64,000 nucleotides of DNA. Source: Pseudomonas sichuanensis (GTDB lineage Bacteria > Pseudomonadota > Gammaproteobacteria > Pseudomonadales > Pseudomonadaceae). Every line of letters starts with the position of its first letter. The stretch's first letter is position 1. Where the stretch lies: the NCBI RefSeq assembly GCF_003231305.1, contig NZ_QKVM01000009.1:62001-126000 (forward strand), read 5' to 3'. The translations under genes were made by a program, and so were the position numbers. Of this stretch, positions 49,949 to 58,373 are shown piece after piece. The notes under the pieces are model-generated. The model was given only the letters and a program-made list of their open reading frames with translations, did not search any database and was not told the origin of the DNA.

Positions 49949-51556
49949 ATGACGAACAACACACTGACCGGTGGCCAGGCGCTGGTGCGCCTGCTGGCCA
50001 ACTACGGCGTCGACACCGTCTTCGGCATCCCCGGCGTGCACACCCTGGAGCTGTACCGCGGCCTGCCCGGCAGCGGCATCCGCCATGTGCTCACCCGCCA
50101 CGAGCAGGGCGCCGGCTTCATGGCCGACGGCTATGCGCGGGTCAGCGGCAAGCCGGGGGTGTGCTTCATCATCACCGGCCCCGGCGTGACCAACGCCGCC
50201 ACCGCCATTGGCCAGGCCTACGCCGACTCGATTCCGCTGCTGGTGATCTCCAGCGTCAACCATACGGCCAGCCTGGGCAAAGGCTGGGGCTGCCTGCACG
50301 AGACCCAGGACCAGCGCGCCATGACCGCGCCGATCACCGCGTTCTCGGCGGTGGCCCTCAAGGCCGAGGACCTGCCGGAGCTGATCGCCCGCGCCTATGC
50401 GGTATTCGACAGCGAACGGCCGCGCCCGGTGCATATCTCGGTGCCGCTGGATGTGCTGGCGGCGCCCGTGGCGCGGGACTGGAGCTTTGATGTGGTGCGC
50501 CGCCCCGGGCGCGGCCCGGCGAACCTTGCAAGCGTGGCGCTGGCGGCCAGCAAACTGGCGGCGGCCAAACGCCCGATGATCATTGCCGGTGGTGGTGCGC
50601 TGGGCGCTGCGGCCGAGCTGCAACTGCTGAGCAAGCGCCTGGCCGCGCCATTCTTCACCAGCGTGGCCGGCAAGGGCCTGGCGCCACTGGACTCACCGCT
50701 CAACGCCGGCTCCAGCCTGTGCGTCGAGCCCGGCTGGGACCTGATCGCCCAGGCCGATGTGGTGCTGGCGGTCGGTACCGAAATGGCCGACACCGACTTC
50801 TGGCGCGAGCGCCTGCCGTTGAACGGCGAGCTGCTGCGGGTGGATATCGACCCGCGTAAGTTCAACGACTTCTATCCCTGCGCGGTGGCGCTGCATGGCG
50901 ATGCCCGGCAGACCGTGGCTGCGTTGCTCGAACAGCTGCCGGACAGCGTGCGCGATGCCACTGCGGCCAGCGCGTCGGTGGCCACGCTGCGCAGCGCCGT
51001 GCAGGCCAGCCACGGCCCGTTGCAGGCGCTGCACCAGTCCATCCTCGAGCGCATCGCCGCCGAGTTGCCGGACAACGCCTTCATCAGCACCGACATGACC
51101 CAGCTGGCCTACACCGGCAACTACCTGTTCAACAGCCGGGCGCCGCGCAGTTGGCTGCACCCGACCGGCTACGGCACCCTCGGCTACGGCCTGCCGGCGG
51201 GCATCGGCGGCATGTTCGCCAGCAACGAGCGCCCAGGCCTGGTGTTGGTGGGCGACGGCGGCTTCCTCTATACCGCCCAGGAACTGGCCACCGCCGTCGA
51301 AGAGCTGGACCGCCCGCTGGTGGTACTGCTGTGGAACAACGACGCGCTGGGGCAGATCCGCGACGACATGCTCAACCTGGATATCGAGCCCATCGGCGTG
51401 CTGCCGCGCAACCCGGACTTCGCAGGCCTGGCCCGGGCGTTCGGCTGCACGGTCGCCCAGCCGCAAAGCCTCGATGAACTGCAACGGGACCTGCGCGGCG
51501 GCTTCGCCCGCAACGGCGTGACCCTGATCGAGCTCAAGCACGCCTGCGCGCGCTGA
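49949..51556 (+). CDS. aruI: 2-ketoarginine decarboxylase AruI (ThDP enzyme)
   Basis: 535-residue thiamine-diphosphate enzyme of the acetolactate synthase/benzoylformate decarboxylase class. Domains: PYR (ALVRLLANYGVDTVFGIPGV; catalytic Glu in LTRHEQGAGFMADGYARVSG), central (MIIAGGGALGAAAELQLLS), PP with GDGGFLYTAQELATAVEELD and the NNDALG metal site. Adjacency to aruH makes 5-guanidino-2-oxopentanoate (2-ketoarginine) decarboxylase the best call: product 4-guanidinobutyraldehyde and CO2. ATG at 49949 follows GAGGA; 10 bp after the ligase stop. Confidence 0.9.
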   Translation: MTNNTLTGGQALVRLLANYGVDTVFGIPGVHTLELYRGLPGSGIRHVLTRHEQGAGFMADGYARVSGKPGVCFIITGPGVTNAATAIGQAYADSIPLLVISSVNHTASLGKGWGCLHETQDQRAMTAPITAFSAVALKAEDLPELIARAYAVFDSERPRPVHISVPLDVLAAPVARDWSFDVVRRPGRGPANLASVALAASKLAAAKRPMIIAGGGALGAAAELQLLSKRLAAPFFTSVAGKGLAPLDSPLNAGSSLCVEPGWDLIAQADVVLAVGTEMADTDFWRERLPLNGELLRVDIDPRKFNDFYPCAVALHGDARQTVAALLEQLPDSVRDATAASASVATLRSAVQASHGPLQALHQSILERIAAELPDNAFISTDMTQLAYTGNYLFNSRAPRSWLHPTGYGTLGYGLPAGIGGMFASNERPGLVLVGDGGFLYTAQELATAVEELDRPLVVLLWNNDALGQIRDDMLNLDIEPIGVLPRNPDFAGLARAFGCTVAQPQSLDELQRDLRGGFARNGVTLIELKHACAR

Positions 51557-51584
51557 GCCCATCCCGCACAACAGGATACTTGCC

Positions 51585-52775
51585 ATGCGTTTTTCTTCCC
51601 TGACCCAACGGATCGCCGGTGACGGCGCTGCCGCCTGGGAGATCCACTACCGCGCCCTGGCCATGCTCGAGCAGGGCCGCGACGTGCTGCTGCTGTCGGT
51701 GGGCGACCCGGATTTCGACACGCCGACGCCGATCCTCCAGGCCGCGATGGACAGCCTGCAGGCCGGCAACACCCACTACGCCGACGTGCGTGGCAAGCGC
51801 AGCCTGCGCGAGGCCATCGCCCGGCGGCACCGGCAGCGCAGTGGCCAGGCGGTGACGGCCGACCAGGTGACGGTGCTGGCGGGGGCGCAGTGCGCGCTGT
51901 TCTGCGTGGCCCAGTGCGTGCTGGAACCGGGCGATGAAGTCATCGTCGCCGAGCCGATGTATGTCACCTACGAAGCCGTCTTCGGTGCCTGTGGGGCGAA
52001 GGTGGTACCGGTGCCCGTACGCCCGGAGCATGGCTTTCGTGTGCAGCCCGAGGATGTGGCCGCGCGAATTACCCCGCGTACCCGCGCCCTGGCGCTGAAC
52101 AGCCCGCACAACCCCTCCGGCGCCAGCCTGCCGCGCAGCACCTGGGAAGCCCTTGCCGAACTGTGCATCGCCCACGATCTGTGGCTGATCAGCGACGAGG
52201 TGTACAGCGAGCTGCTGTTCGACGGTGAGCACATCAGCCCCGGCAGCCTGCCGGGCATGGCCGAACGCACGGCGACGCTCAACAGCCTGTCCAAGTCCCA
52301 TGCCATGACCGGCTGGCGGGTGGGCTGGGTGGTGGGTTCACCGGCCTTGGCCGGGCACCTGGAGAATCTGGCGCTGTGCATGCTGTACGGCTCGCCGGAC
52401 TTCATCCAGGACGCCGCGGTGGCTGCGCTCGAGCAGCCACTGCCGGAGCTCGAAGCGATGCGCGAGGCCTACCGTCAGCGCCGCGATCTGGTCTGCGCGT
52501 GCCTGGCGGATTGCCCGGGCGTGCGCGCGCTCAAACCCGATGGCGGGATGTTCGTGATGGTCGATATCCGCGAAACCGGGCTCAGCGCGCAGGCGTTTTC
52601 CAACCGCCTGCTCGACCTGCATGGGGTTTCGGTGCTGGCCGGTGAGGCCTTCGGCCCGAGCGCGGCCGGGCATATTCGCCTGGGCCTGGTGCTGGGCGCA
52701 GAGCCTTTGCGCGAAGCCTGCCGGCGTATCGTGCTGTGTGCCGGCGAGCTGATGGAGGCGCAACGCAATGCGTGA
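51585..52775 (+). CDS. aruH: arginine:pyruvate transaminase AruH
   Basis: 396-residue class I/II PLP aminotransferase that tracks P. aeruginosa AruH closely from end to end: TQRIAGDGAAAWEIHYRALA, LLLSVGDPDFDTPTPILQAA, GNTHYADVRGKRSLREAIAR, NSPHNPSGASLPRSTWEALA, the PLP lysine in LNSLSKSHAMTGWRVGWVVG, and DGGMFVMVDIRETGLSAQAF. Transfers the alpha-amino group of arginine to pyruvate, giving 2-ketoarginine and alanine; first step of the arginine transaminase pathway. Its end overlaps the next gene by 8 bp. Confidence 0.93.
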   Translation: MRFSSLTQRIAGDGAAAWEIHYRALAMLEQGRDVLLLSVGDPDFDTPTPILQAAMDSLQAGNTHYADVRGKRSLREAIARRHRQRSGQAVTADQVTVLAGAQCALFCVAQCVLEPGDEVIVAEPMYVTYEAVFGACGAKVVPVPVRPEHGFRVQPEDVAARITPRTRALALNSPHNPSGASLPRSTWEALAELCIAHDLWLISDEVYSELLFDGEHISPGSLPGMAERTATLNSLSKSHAMTGWRVGWVVGSPALAGHLENLALCMLYGSPDFIQDAAVAALEQPLPELEAMREAYRQRRDLVCACLADCPGVRALKPDGGMFVMVDIRETGLSAQAFSNRLLDLHGVSVLAGEAFGPSAAGHIRLGLVLGAEPLREACRRIVLCAGELMEAQRNA

Positions 52776-54183
52776 GTACAGCCGTTTGTTCATCGATGGC
52801 CGCTGGCAGCAGCCGCTGGGGCAGGGCATGGCCGAGGTGATCGACCCGGCCAGCGAAGCGGTCGCCGGCAAGGTGCCGCTGGGTAACGAAGCGGACGTGG
52901 AACGGGCGGTGCAGGCGGCACGCCGGGCGTTTGCCGACTGGTCGCGAACGCCCTCCAGCGTGCGCGCCGGGTACATTCGTGCCCTGGCCGACCAGCTCAA
53001 GGCCCGCGCCGACGAGATGGCCGCGGTGATCACCGCCGAGCTGGGCATGCCGGTGCAATGGTGCCGGCCAGTGCAGGTGGACGGGCCCATCGCCGGGCTT
53101 GAGCAGTACATCGAGCTGGCCGGGTTGATGGACGAAGTGCGCGAGGTCGGCAACTCGCTGGTGTACCGCGAGGCGGTGGGCGTGTGCGCGTTCATCAACC
53201 CGTGGAACTACCCGCTGCACCAGATGATCGGCAAGCTGGCGCCGGCCTTGGCTGCCGGTTGCACCGTGGTGGTCAAGCCCAGCCAGGAAACGCCGCTGCA
53301 TGCCTTTGTGCTGGCCGAGATGATCGAGGCCATCGGCTTGCCGGCCGGGGTGTTCAACCTGGTCAGCGGGCCGGGGTCGAAAGTGGGCGAGGCATTGGCG
53401 CGGCACCCGCAGGTGGACATGGTCTCGTTCACCGGCTCCACTGGCGCAGGTGTGCGCGTATCCCAGGCGGCGGCGCCGACGGTGAAGCGGGTGTGCCTGG
53501 AGCTGGGCGGCAAGTCGCCGCTGCTGATCGGCGCCGATGCCGACCTGGACGCGGCAGTGCGTTATGGCGTGCAGGACGTGATGATCAATTCGGGGCAGAC
53601 CTGCACCGCGCTGACCCGCATGCTGTTGCCGGCGTCGCGCTATGCCGAGGCGTTGGACATCGCGGTGGACGAGGTGCGTGGGCTGGTGATGGGCGACCCG
53701 CAGGATCCGCGCAGCTTCCTTGGGCCGATGTGTTCGGCGGGGCAGCGGCGCACGGTGCAGGAGTACATCCGTGTCGGGCAGGAGGAGGGCGCACGGCTGC
53801 TGTGCGGTGGTGAAACGGCGCCGGGCTTCGAGCGCGGGTTCTATCTGCCGCCGACGCTTTTTGCCGATGTCGACAACCGTATGCGCATCGCCCAGGAGGA
53901 GATCTTCGGGCCGGTGCTGTGCCTGATTCCTTATGCCGACGAGGCCGAGGCGATCGCCCTGGCCAATGATTCGCCGTTCGGGTTGTCCAGCGCGGTGTGG
54001 GCCGGTAGCCGCGACAAGGCGCTGCAACTGGCGCGGCAGCTGCGCGCGGGGCAGTGCTTCGTCAATGGTGGGGCGTTTAACTATCAGGCGCCGTTTGGGG
54101 GGTACAAGCAGTCGGGGAATGGGCGCGAATGGGGGGAGGAGGGGTTGGCTGAGTTTGTCGAAGTGAAAGCGATCCAGCTCTGA
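52768..54183 (+). CDS. aldehyde dehydrogenase, probable 4-guanidinobutyraldehyde dehydrogenase
   Basis: 471-residue NAD(P)-dependent aldehyde dehydrogenase: cofactor segment AFINPWNYPLHQMIGKLAPA, SFTGSTGAGVRVSQAAA, general base Glu in CLELGGKSPLLIGADADLD, catalytic Cys in NSGQTCTALTRMLLPASR, and EIFGPVLCLIPY. Its ATG overlaps the aruH stop, so co-translation is expected. Oxidation of the AruI product to 4-guanidinobutyrate is the logical role (as for KauB-type enzymes), inferred from position. Confidence 0.88.
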   Translation: MREYSRLFIDGRWQQPLGQGMAEVIDPASEAVAGKVPLGNEADVERAVQAARRAFADWSRTPSSVRAGYIRALADQLKARADEMAAVITAELGMPVQWCRPVQVDGPIAGLEQYIELAGLMDEVREVGNSLVYREAVGVCAFINPWNYPLHQMIGKLAPALAAGCTVVVKPSQETPLHAFVLAEMIEAIGLPAGVFNLVSGPGSKVGEALARHPQVDMVSFTGSTGAGVRVSQAAAPTVKRVCLELGGKSPLLIGADADLDAAVRYGVQDVMINSGQTCTALTRMLLPASRYAEALDIAVDEVRGLVMGDPQDPRSFLGPMCSAGQRRTVQEYIRVGQEEGARLLCGGETAPGFERGFYLPPTLFADVDNRMRIAQEEIFGPVLCLIPYADEAEAIALANDSPFGLSSAVWAGSRDKALQLARQLRAGQCFVNGGAFNYQAPFGGYKQSGNGREWGEEGLAEFVEVKAIQL

Positions 54184-54190
54184 GGGCCTC

Positions 54191-54306
54191 ATCGCGGGTC
54201 AAGCCCGCTCCCACGAGGTAGTCCACTGTGGACTACTCCCAAAGGTTGGATTGGTGTCCAACTTCTTGGGGTAGTCCACAGTGTGGGAGCGGGCTTGCCC
54301 CGCGAT
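54191..54306. repeat. REP doublet carrying a nested palindromic insert
   Basis: Arms 54191-54214 and 54283-54306 (ATCGCGGGTCAAGCCCGCTC...; one mismatch). The 68-bp loop contains a 19-bp palindrome (GTAGTCCAC T GTGGACTAC, 54218-54236), the stem TTGGA/TCCAA, and a further GTAGTCCAC at 54271. Lies after the aldehyde dehydrogenase stop and before the Rrf2 gene's end. Confidence 0.85.
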
Positions 54307-54328
54307 CTGGCGCAGAGCGCCAGCGCTA

Positions 54329-54763
54329 TCAGCCAACCTGCTCCTGCGGCGTATCAAACGCCACGAACAACTGATCCGCGGTGATCGTCCCCAGATCCAG
54401 GCGCATGTTCTGCTCCAGCATCGCGAACAACCGGGTGAACACCTCGAACACCTTGCAGTGATCCTCCATCCCGGCAAACGGGTTGTCGATCTTCTCGGCG
54501 ATCAGCGAGCTTTCCTGCACCGCGTCATACACCTCGCGCAGGGTGATCTGCTGCGGCGGGCGGGCCAGGGTCACGCCGCCCTGGGCGCCGCGGTACGAAG
54601 TGAGGATATCGGCCTTGACCATCTGCGACACCAGCCCGCGCACGCGGGTGGGGTGCACTTTCACCCACTTGGCGATGGTCTCGGTGCGCAGCTTCTGCGG
54701 GGCATTGGCCGCCACGAACGAGAGAATGTACGAAGCCGTGATCAGGCGGGTCGACTGGCTCAT
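54329..54763 (-). CDS. Rrf2-family transcriptional regulator
   Basis: 144 residues: winged helix of the Rrf2 type (TRLITASYILSFVAANAPQK, KVHPTRVRGLVSQMVKADIL, YRGAQGGVTLARPPQQITLR) and a helical dimer region. Only one Cys lies in the region where iron-sulfur Rrf2 proteins carry three, so this is probably a cluster-free member. Divergent from the peptide/opine-type ABC operon with 188 bp between, which contains overlapping palindromes. Confidence 0.9.
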   Translation of the reverse strand: MSQSTRLITASYILSFVAANAPQKLRTETIAKWVKVHPTRVRGLVSQMVKADILTSYRGAQGGVTLARPPQQITLREVYDAVQESSLIAEKIDNPFAGMEDHCKVFEVFTRLFAMLEQNMRLDLGTITADQLFVAFDTPQEQVG

Positions 54764-54856
54764 GGAGGAAGTGGCTCCCTGCGAAAACGCTCATGTTACA
54801 CGATGAAAATTGCCCTGCTTGGGCCCCTTGGAAAACAGCTTGTCGTGCCGCTAATG

Positions 54857-54883
54857 TATTTGTTACGGTAACAATTACAAATA
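54857..54883. promoter_or_regulatory. overlapping palindromic operators between Rrf2 and the ABC operon
   Basis: TTGTTAC G GTAACAA (54860-54874) is a perfect 15-bp palindrome, and an overlapping pair TATTTGT/ACAAATA (54857-54863 and 54877-54883) forms a second symmetric site. They lie 94 bp before the Rrf2 start and 69 bp before the ABC operon start, a natural position for a shared operator. Confidence 0.6.
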
Positions 54884-54951
54884 ATACACAGCTTCTACGC
54901 ACTCCGCTTTGACCGAACAACAATTCCTTGCGGTTCAACAGGGGCACATGC

Positions 54952-56553
54952 ATGAGCGATAACAACAAGAACAGTCCTCAGGCCATTCTCGACGGCGGTT
55001 TGCCGCGCCGGGACTTCCTGAAATACAGCGCCGCCGCGGCGGCCATCGCCGGGGCGTTTTCCCTCGGCCTGCCGCTGAACGGGCATGCTGCCGAGGCCAC
55101 GCCAAAACCCGGTGGCACCCTGCGCCTGGGCCTGGCGGGGGGCAGCACCACCGACTCCAAGGACCCGGGCTCCTGGGTCGACACCTTCACCTTCATCGGC
55201 TTCTCGGCGGTGTACAACACCCTCACCGAAATCGCCGTGGACGGCACCGCCATCCCTGAACTGGCCGAGCGCTGGGTATCGAGCCCGGACGCGAAGGCCT
55301 GGACCTTCACCCTGCGCCAGGGCGTGACCTTCCACAACGGCAAGACCCTCACCGCCGACGATGTGGTCGCCTCGATCCAGCACCACCTGGGCGAAAAATC
55401 TACCTCCGCCGCCAAGACCGTACTGGGCGATGTCGCCCAGGTTCACGCCAGCGCCCCCGACACCGTGGTGTTCGAACTGCACTCGGGCAACGCCGACTTC
55501 GCCTACGTGGTCGCCGACTACCACCTGGTGATCATGCCCGCCAAGGACGGCCTGGCCGACTGGCAGGCCGGCATCGGCACCGGCGGCTACCGTATCAAGG
55601 GCTTCGAGCCGGGCGTACGCATGGACCTTGAGCGCAGCCCCGACTACTGGAAGCCGGGCAGGGCGCACTTCGCCAGCGCCGAACTGCTCGCCATCGCCGA
55701 CGGCGCCGCGCGGGTCAACGCGCTGGTGACCGGCAAGGTCGACGTGATCAACAAGGTCGACCTCAAGACCGTGGCCTTGCTCAAGCGCAACCCGAAGCTG
55801 GTGATCGAGGAAACCAAGGGCGCCCAGCACTACACCTTCCCGATGCTCACCGACAGCGCACAGTTCAAGGACAACAACGTGCGCCTGGCCCTCAAGCACG
55901 CGGTCGACCGCGAGGCGCTGCTGGCCTCGGTGCTGTATGGCTACGGCCAGGTCGGCAACGACCATCCGCTGCAGCCGGCCAACCGCTTCATCAACCCGGC
56001 CCTGGAACAGCGCGCCTACGACCCGGACAAGGCGCGCTTCTATCTGCGCCAGGCCGGCATGGACAGCCTCAAGGTGCGCCTTCAGGCCTCCGATGCCGCC
56101 TACAGCGGCGCGGTGGATGCCTCGGTGCTGTTCAAGGAGCAGGCGCGCCAGGCCGGGATCGACATCGACGTGGTGCGCGAACCGGCCGATGGCTTCTTCT
56201 CCAATGTCTGGATGAAACAACCTTTCACCACCTCGTTCTGGTACTCCAGCCTGACCGCCGACCGCATGTTCAGCATCGGCTATGCCAAGGGCGCGGCGTG
56301 GAACGAGACCCACTGGGACAACCCGCGCTTCAACCAGCTGCTCAACGCCGCCCGCGGCGAAATGAACGAGACGCTGCGCCGCGAGATGTACAACGAGATG
56401 CAGGCGCTGTGCCGCGACGATGGCGGGGCGATCGTGCCGCTGTTCGCCAGCTCCGTGGCCGCACGCTCGAGCCGGGTGGTGCATGGCGGGCAGACCGCAC
56501 CCTACGGCGAACTCGATGGCCTGCGGGTGATCGAGCGCTGGTGGCAGGCCTGA
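54952..56553 (+). CDS. peptide/opine/nickel-type ABC solute-binding protein (Tat-exported)
   Basis: 533-residue SBP_bac_5 (DppA/OppA) protein. A twin-arginine signal PRRDFLKYSAAAAAIAGAFS starts near residue 19, so it is folded before export. Mature landmarks: PKPGGTLRLGLAGG, YNTLTEIAVDGTAIPELAER, FTLRQGVTFHNGKTLTADDV and GTGGYRIKGFEPGVRMDLER. First gene of a five-gene operon. Tat export may mean that the protein binds a cofactor or that it folds quickly. Confidence 0.9.
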   Translation: MSDNNKNSPQAILDGGLPRRDFLKYSAAAAAIAGAFSLGLPLNGHAAEATPKPGGTLRLGLAGGSTTDSKDPGSWVDTFTFIGFSAVYNTLTEIAVDGTAIPELAERWVSSPDAKAWTFTLRQGVTFHNGKTLTADDVVASIQHHLGEKSTSAAKTVLGDVAQVHASAPDTVVFELHSGNADFAYVVADYHLVIMPAKDGLADWQAGIGTGGYRIKGFEPGVRMDLERSPDYWKPGRAHFASAELLAIADGAARVNALVTGKVDVINKVDLKTVALLKRNPKLVIEETKGAQHYTFPMLTDSAQFKDNNVRLALKHAVDREALLASVLYGYGQVGNDHPLQPANRFINPALEQRAYDPDKARFYLRQAGMDSLKVRLQASDAAYSGAVDASVLFKEQARQAGIDIDVVREPADGFFSNVWMKQPFTTSFWYSSLTADRMFSIGYAKGAAWNETHWDNPRFNQLLNAARGEMNETLRREMYNEMQALCRDDGGAIVPLFASSVAARSSRVVHGGQTAPYGELDGLRVIERWWQA

Positions 56554-56578
56554 ACTTCGCGTGCGTTGAAGGAGTGCA

Positions 56579-57541
56579 ATGGTGAATACCCTTGGCAAGT
56601 TACTGATGCAGCGCCTGGCCCTGGGCCTGTTGTCGCTGTTCGCGGTGTCGGTGGTGATCTTCCTGGCTGTCGGCATGCTTCCGGGCGATATCGCCCAGGC
56701 CATGCTCGGCCAGTCGGCCACCCCGGAAACCGTGGCGGCGTTCCGCGCCCAGCTGGGGCTGGACCTGTCGCCCGTGCAGCGCTTCGTGCAGTGGGCCTGG
56801 CGCCTGCTGCACGGCGACCTGGGCGTGTCGCTGGCCAACCAGCGGCCGATCGTCGAGCTGGTCGGTGCGCGGCTGGGCAACACCTTCAGCCTGGCCCTGC
56901 TGGCGGCGCTGTTCTCGGTGCCCACCGCGTTGCTGCTGGGCATGCTCGCGGCGCTTTACCGCAACAGCTGGTTCGACCGGTTGCTGAACACCGGTGCGCT
57001 GAGCGCGGTGTCGTTCCCCGAGTTCTTCGTCGCCTACATCCTGATCCTGGTGTTCGCGGTCAAGCTCGAATGGCTGCCGGGCATCTCCAGCCTGGCGCCG
57101 GGTGCCTCGCTGGGTGAGGTGCTGCAGGTGTCGCTGCTGCCGGTGGCGACCCTGAGCCTGGTGGTGATCGCGCAGATGATGCGCATGACCCGCGCCTCGC
57201 TGATCAACCTGCTGGCCAGCCCCTACATCGAGATGGCCCGGCTCAAGGGCGTGTCGCCTGCGCGGATCATCTTCAGGCACGCCTTGCCCAACGCCCTGGC
57301 GCCGATCGTCAACGTGGTGGCGCTGAACCTGGCGTACCTGGTGGTGGGCGTGGTGGTGGTGGAGGTGGTGTTCGTCTACCCGGGCCTGGGCCAGTTGCTG
57401 GTGGACTCGGTGGCCAAGCGCGACATCCCGGTGGTGCAGGCCTGCAGCCTGATCTTCGCCGGCACCTACATCCTGCTCAATACCGGCGCCGACGTGCTGT
57501 CGATCGCCAGCAACCCACGCCTGATGCACCCGAAGGGGTAA
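56579..57541 (+). CDS. DppB/OppB-type ABC permease
   Basis: 320 residues, six-helix DppB/OppB permease: QRLALGLLSLFAVSVVIFLA at the N-terminus, LGNTFSLALLAALFSVPTAL, and the EAA-type loop MARLKGVSPARIIFRHALPN that contacts the ATPase. 25 bp after the solute-binding gene and three bases before the second permease. Confidence 0.92.
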   Translation: MVNTLGKLLMQRLALGLLSLFAVSVVIFLAVGMLPGDIAQAMLGQSATPETVAAFRAQLGLDLSPVQRFVQWAWRLLHGDLGVSLANQRPIVELVGARLGNTFSLALLAALFSVPTALLLGMLAALYRNSWFDRLLNTGALSAVSFPEFFVAYILILVFAVKLEWLPGISSLAPGASLGEVLQVSLLPVATLSLVVIAQMMRMTRASLINLLASPYIEMARLKGVSPARIIFRHALPNALAPIVNVVALNLAYLVVGVVVVEVVFVYPGLGQLLVDSVAKRDIPVVQACSLIFAGTYILLNTGADVLSIASNPRLMHPKG

Positions 57542-57543
57542 CC

Positions 57544-58371
57544 ATGAGCCTGATCACACCTTTGCTGCGCGCGCCCCTGAGCGCCAAGTTCGGCCTGCTG
57601 GTGATCGTCGCCTACCTGCTGGTGGCGGTGTTCGCGCCATTGCTGGCGCCCTACGGCGAAACCCAGGTGGTGGGCGAGGGGTTCGCGCCCTGGGGCCCGG
57701 AGTTCCTGCTGGGCACCGATAACCTCGGCCGCGACATGTTCAGCCGCCTGCTGTACGGCGCCCGCAATACCTTGGGCATCGCTTTTCTGACCACCACCCT
57801 GGCGTTCCTGCTGGGCGGCCTGTGCGGGCTGGTCGCGGCCATCAAGGGCGGCTGGATCGACCAGGGCCTGTCACGGGTGGTGGACATCCTGATGGCCATC
57901 CCGCAACTGATCTTCGCCTTGCTGATTCTCAGCGTGGTCGGCACCACGGCCACCTCGCTGGTACTGGTGATCGCGCTGCTGGATGCCACCCGGGTGTTCC
58001 GCCTGGCGCGGGCGGTGGCCATGAACGTGGTGGTGCAGGACTTCGTCGAGGCCGCGCGGCTGCGCGGCGAGGGGCTGTGGTGGCTGGTCAGCCGGGAAGT
58101 GCTGCCCAACGCCGCGGCGCCCTTGATCGCCGAGTTCGGCCTGCGCTTCTGCTTTGTCTTCCTGTTCATCAGCGCCTTGTCGTTCCTCGGCCTGGGCATC
58201 CAGCCGCCCACCGCCGACTGGGGCAGCATGGTGCGCGACAACGCGGTGCTGATCACCTTCGGTGACGTCAGCCCGCTGCTGCCGGCGCTGGCGGTGGCGT
58301 TGATCACGGTGAGCGTGAACTTCGTCGTCGACTGGGTGCTGCACCTGTCCAGTGGCCTGAAGGAGTGCTGA
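57544..58371 (+). CDS. DppC/OppC-type ABC permease
   Basis: 275 residues. N-terminal TM1 (FGLLVIVAYLLVAVFAPLLA), then WGPEFLLGTDNLGRDMFSRL and the EAA loop EAARLRGEGLWWLVSREVLP; ends with ISALSFLGLGIQPPTADWGS typical of DppC. Partner of the preceding permease; the stop is 2 bp before the ATPase start. Confidence 0.92.
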   Translation: MSLITPLLRAPLSAKFGLLVIVAYLLVAVFAPLLAPYGETQVVGEGFAPWGPEFLLGTDNLGRDMFSRLLYGARNTLGIAFLTTTLAFLLGGLCGLVAAIKGGWIDQGLSRVVDILMAIPQLIFALLILSVVGTTATSLVLVIALLDATRVFRLARAVAMNVVVQDFVEAARLRGEGLWWLVSREVLPNAAAPLIAEFGLRFCFVFLFISALSFLGLGIQPPTADWGSMVRDNAVLITFGDVSPLLPALAVALITVSVNFVVDWVLHLSSGLKEC

Positions 58372-58373
58372 GC

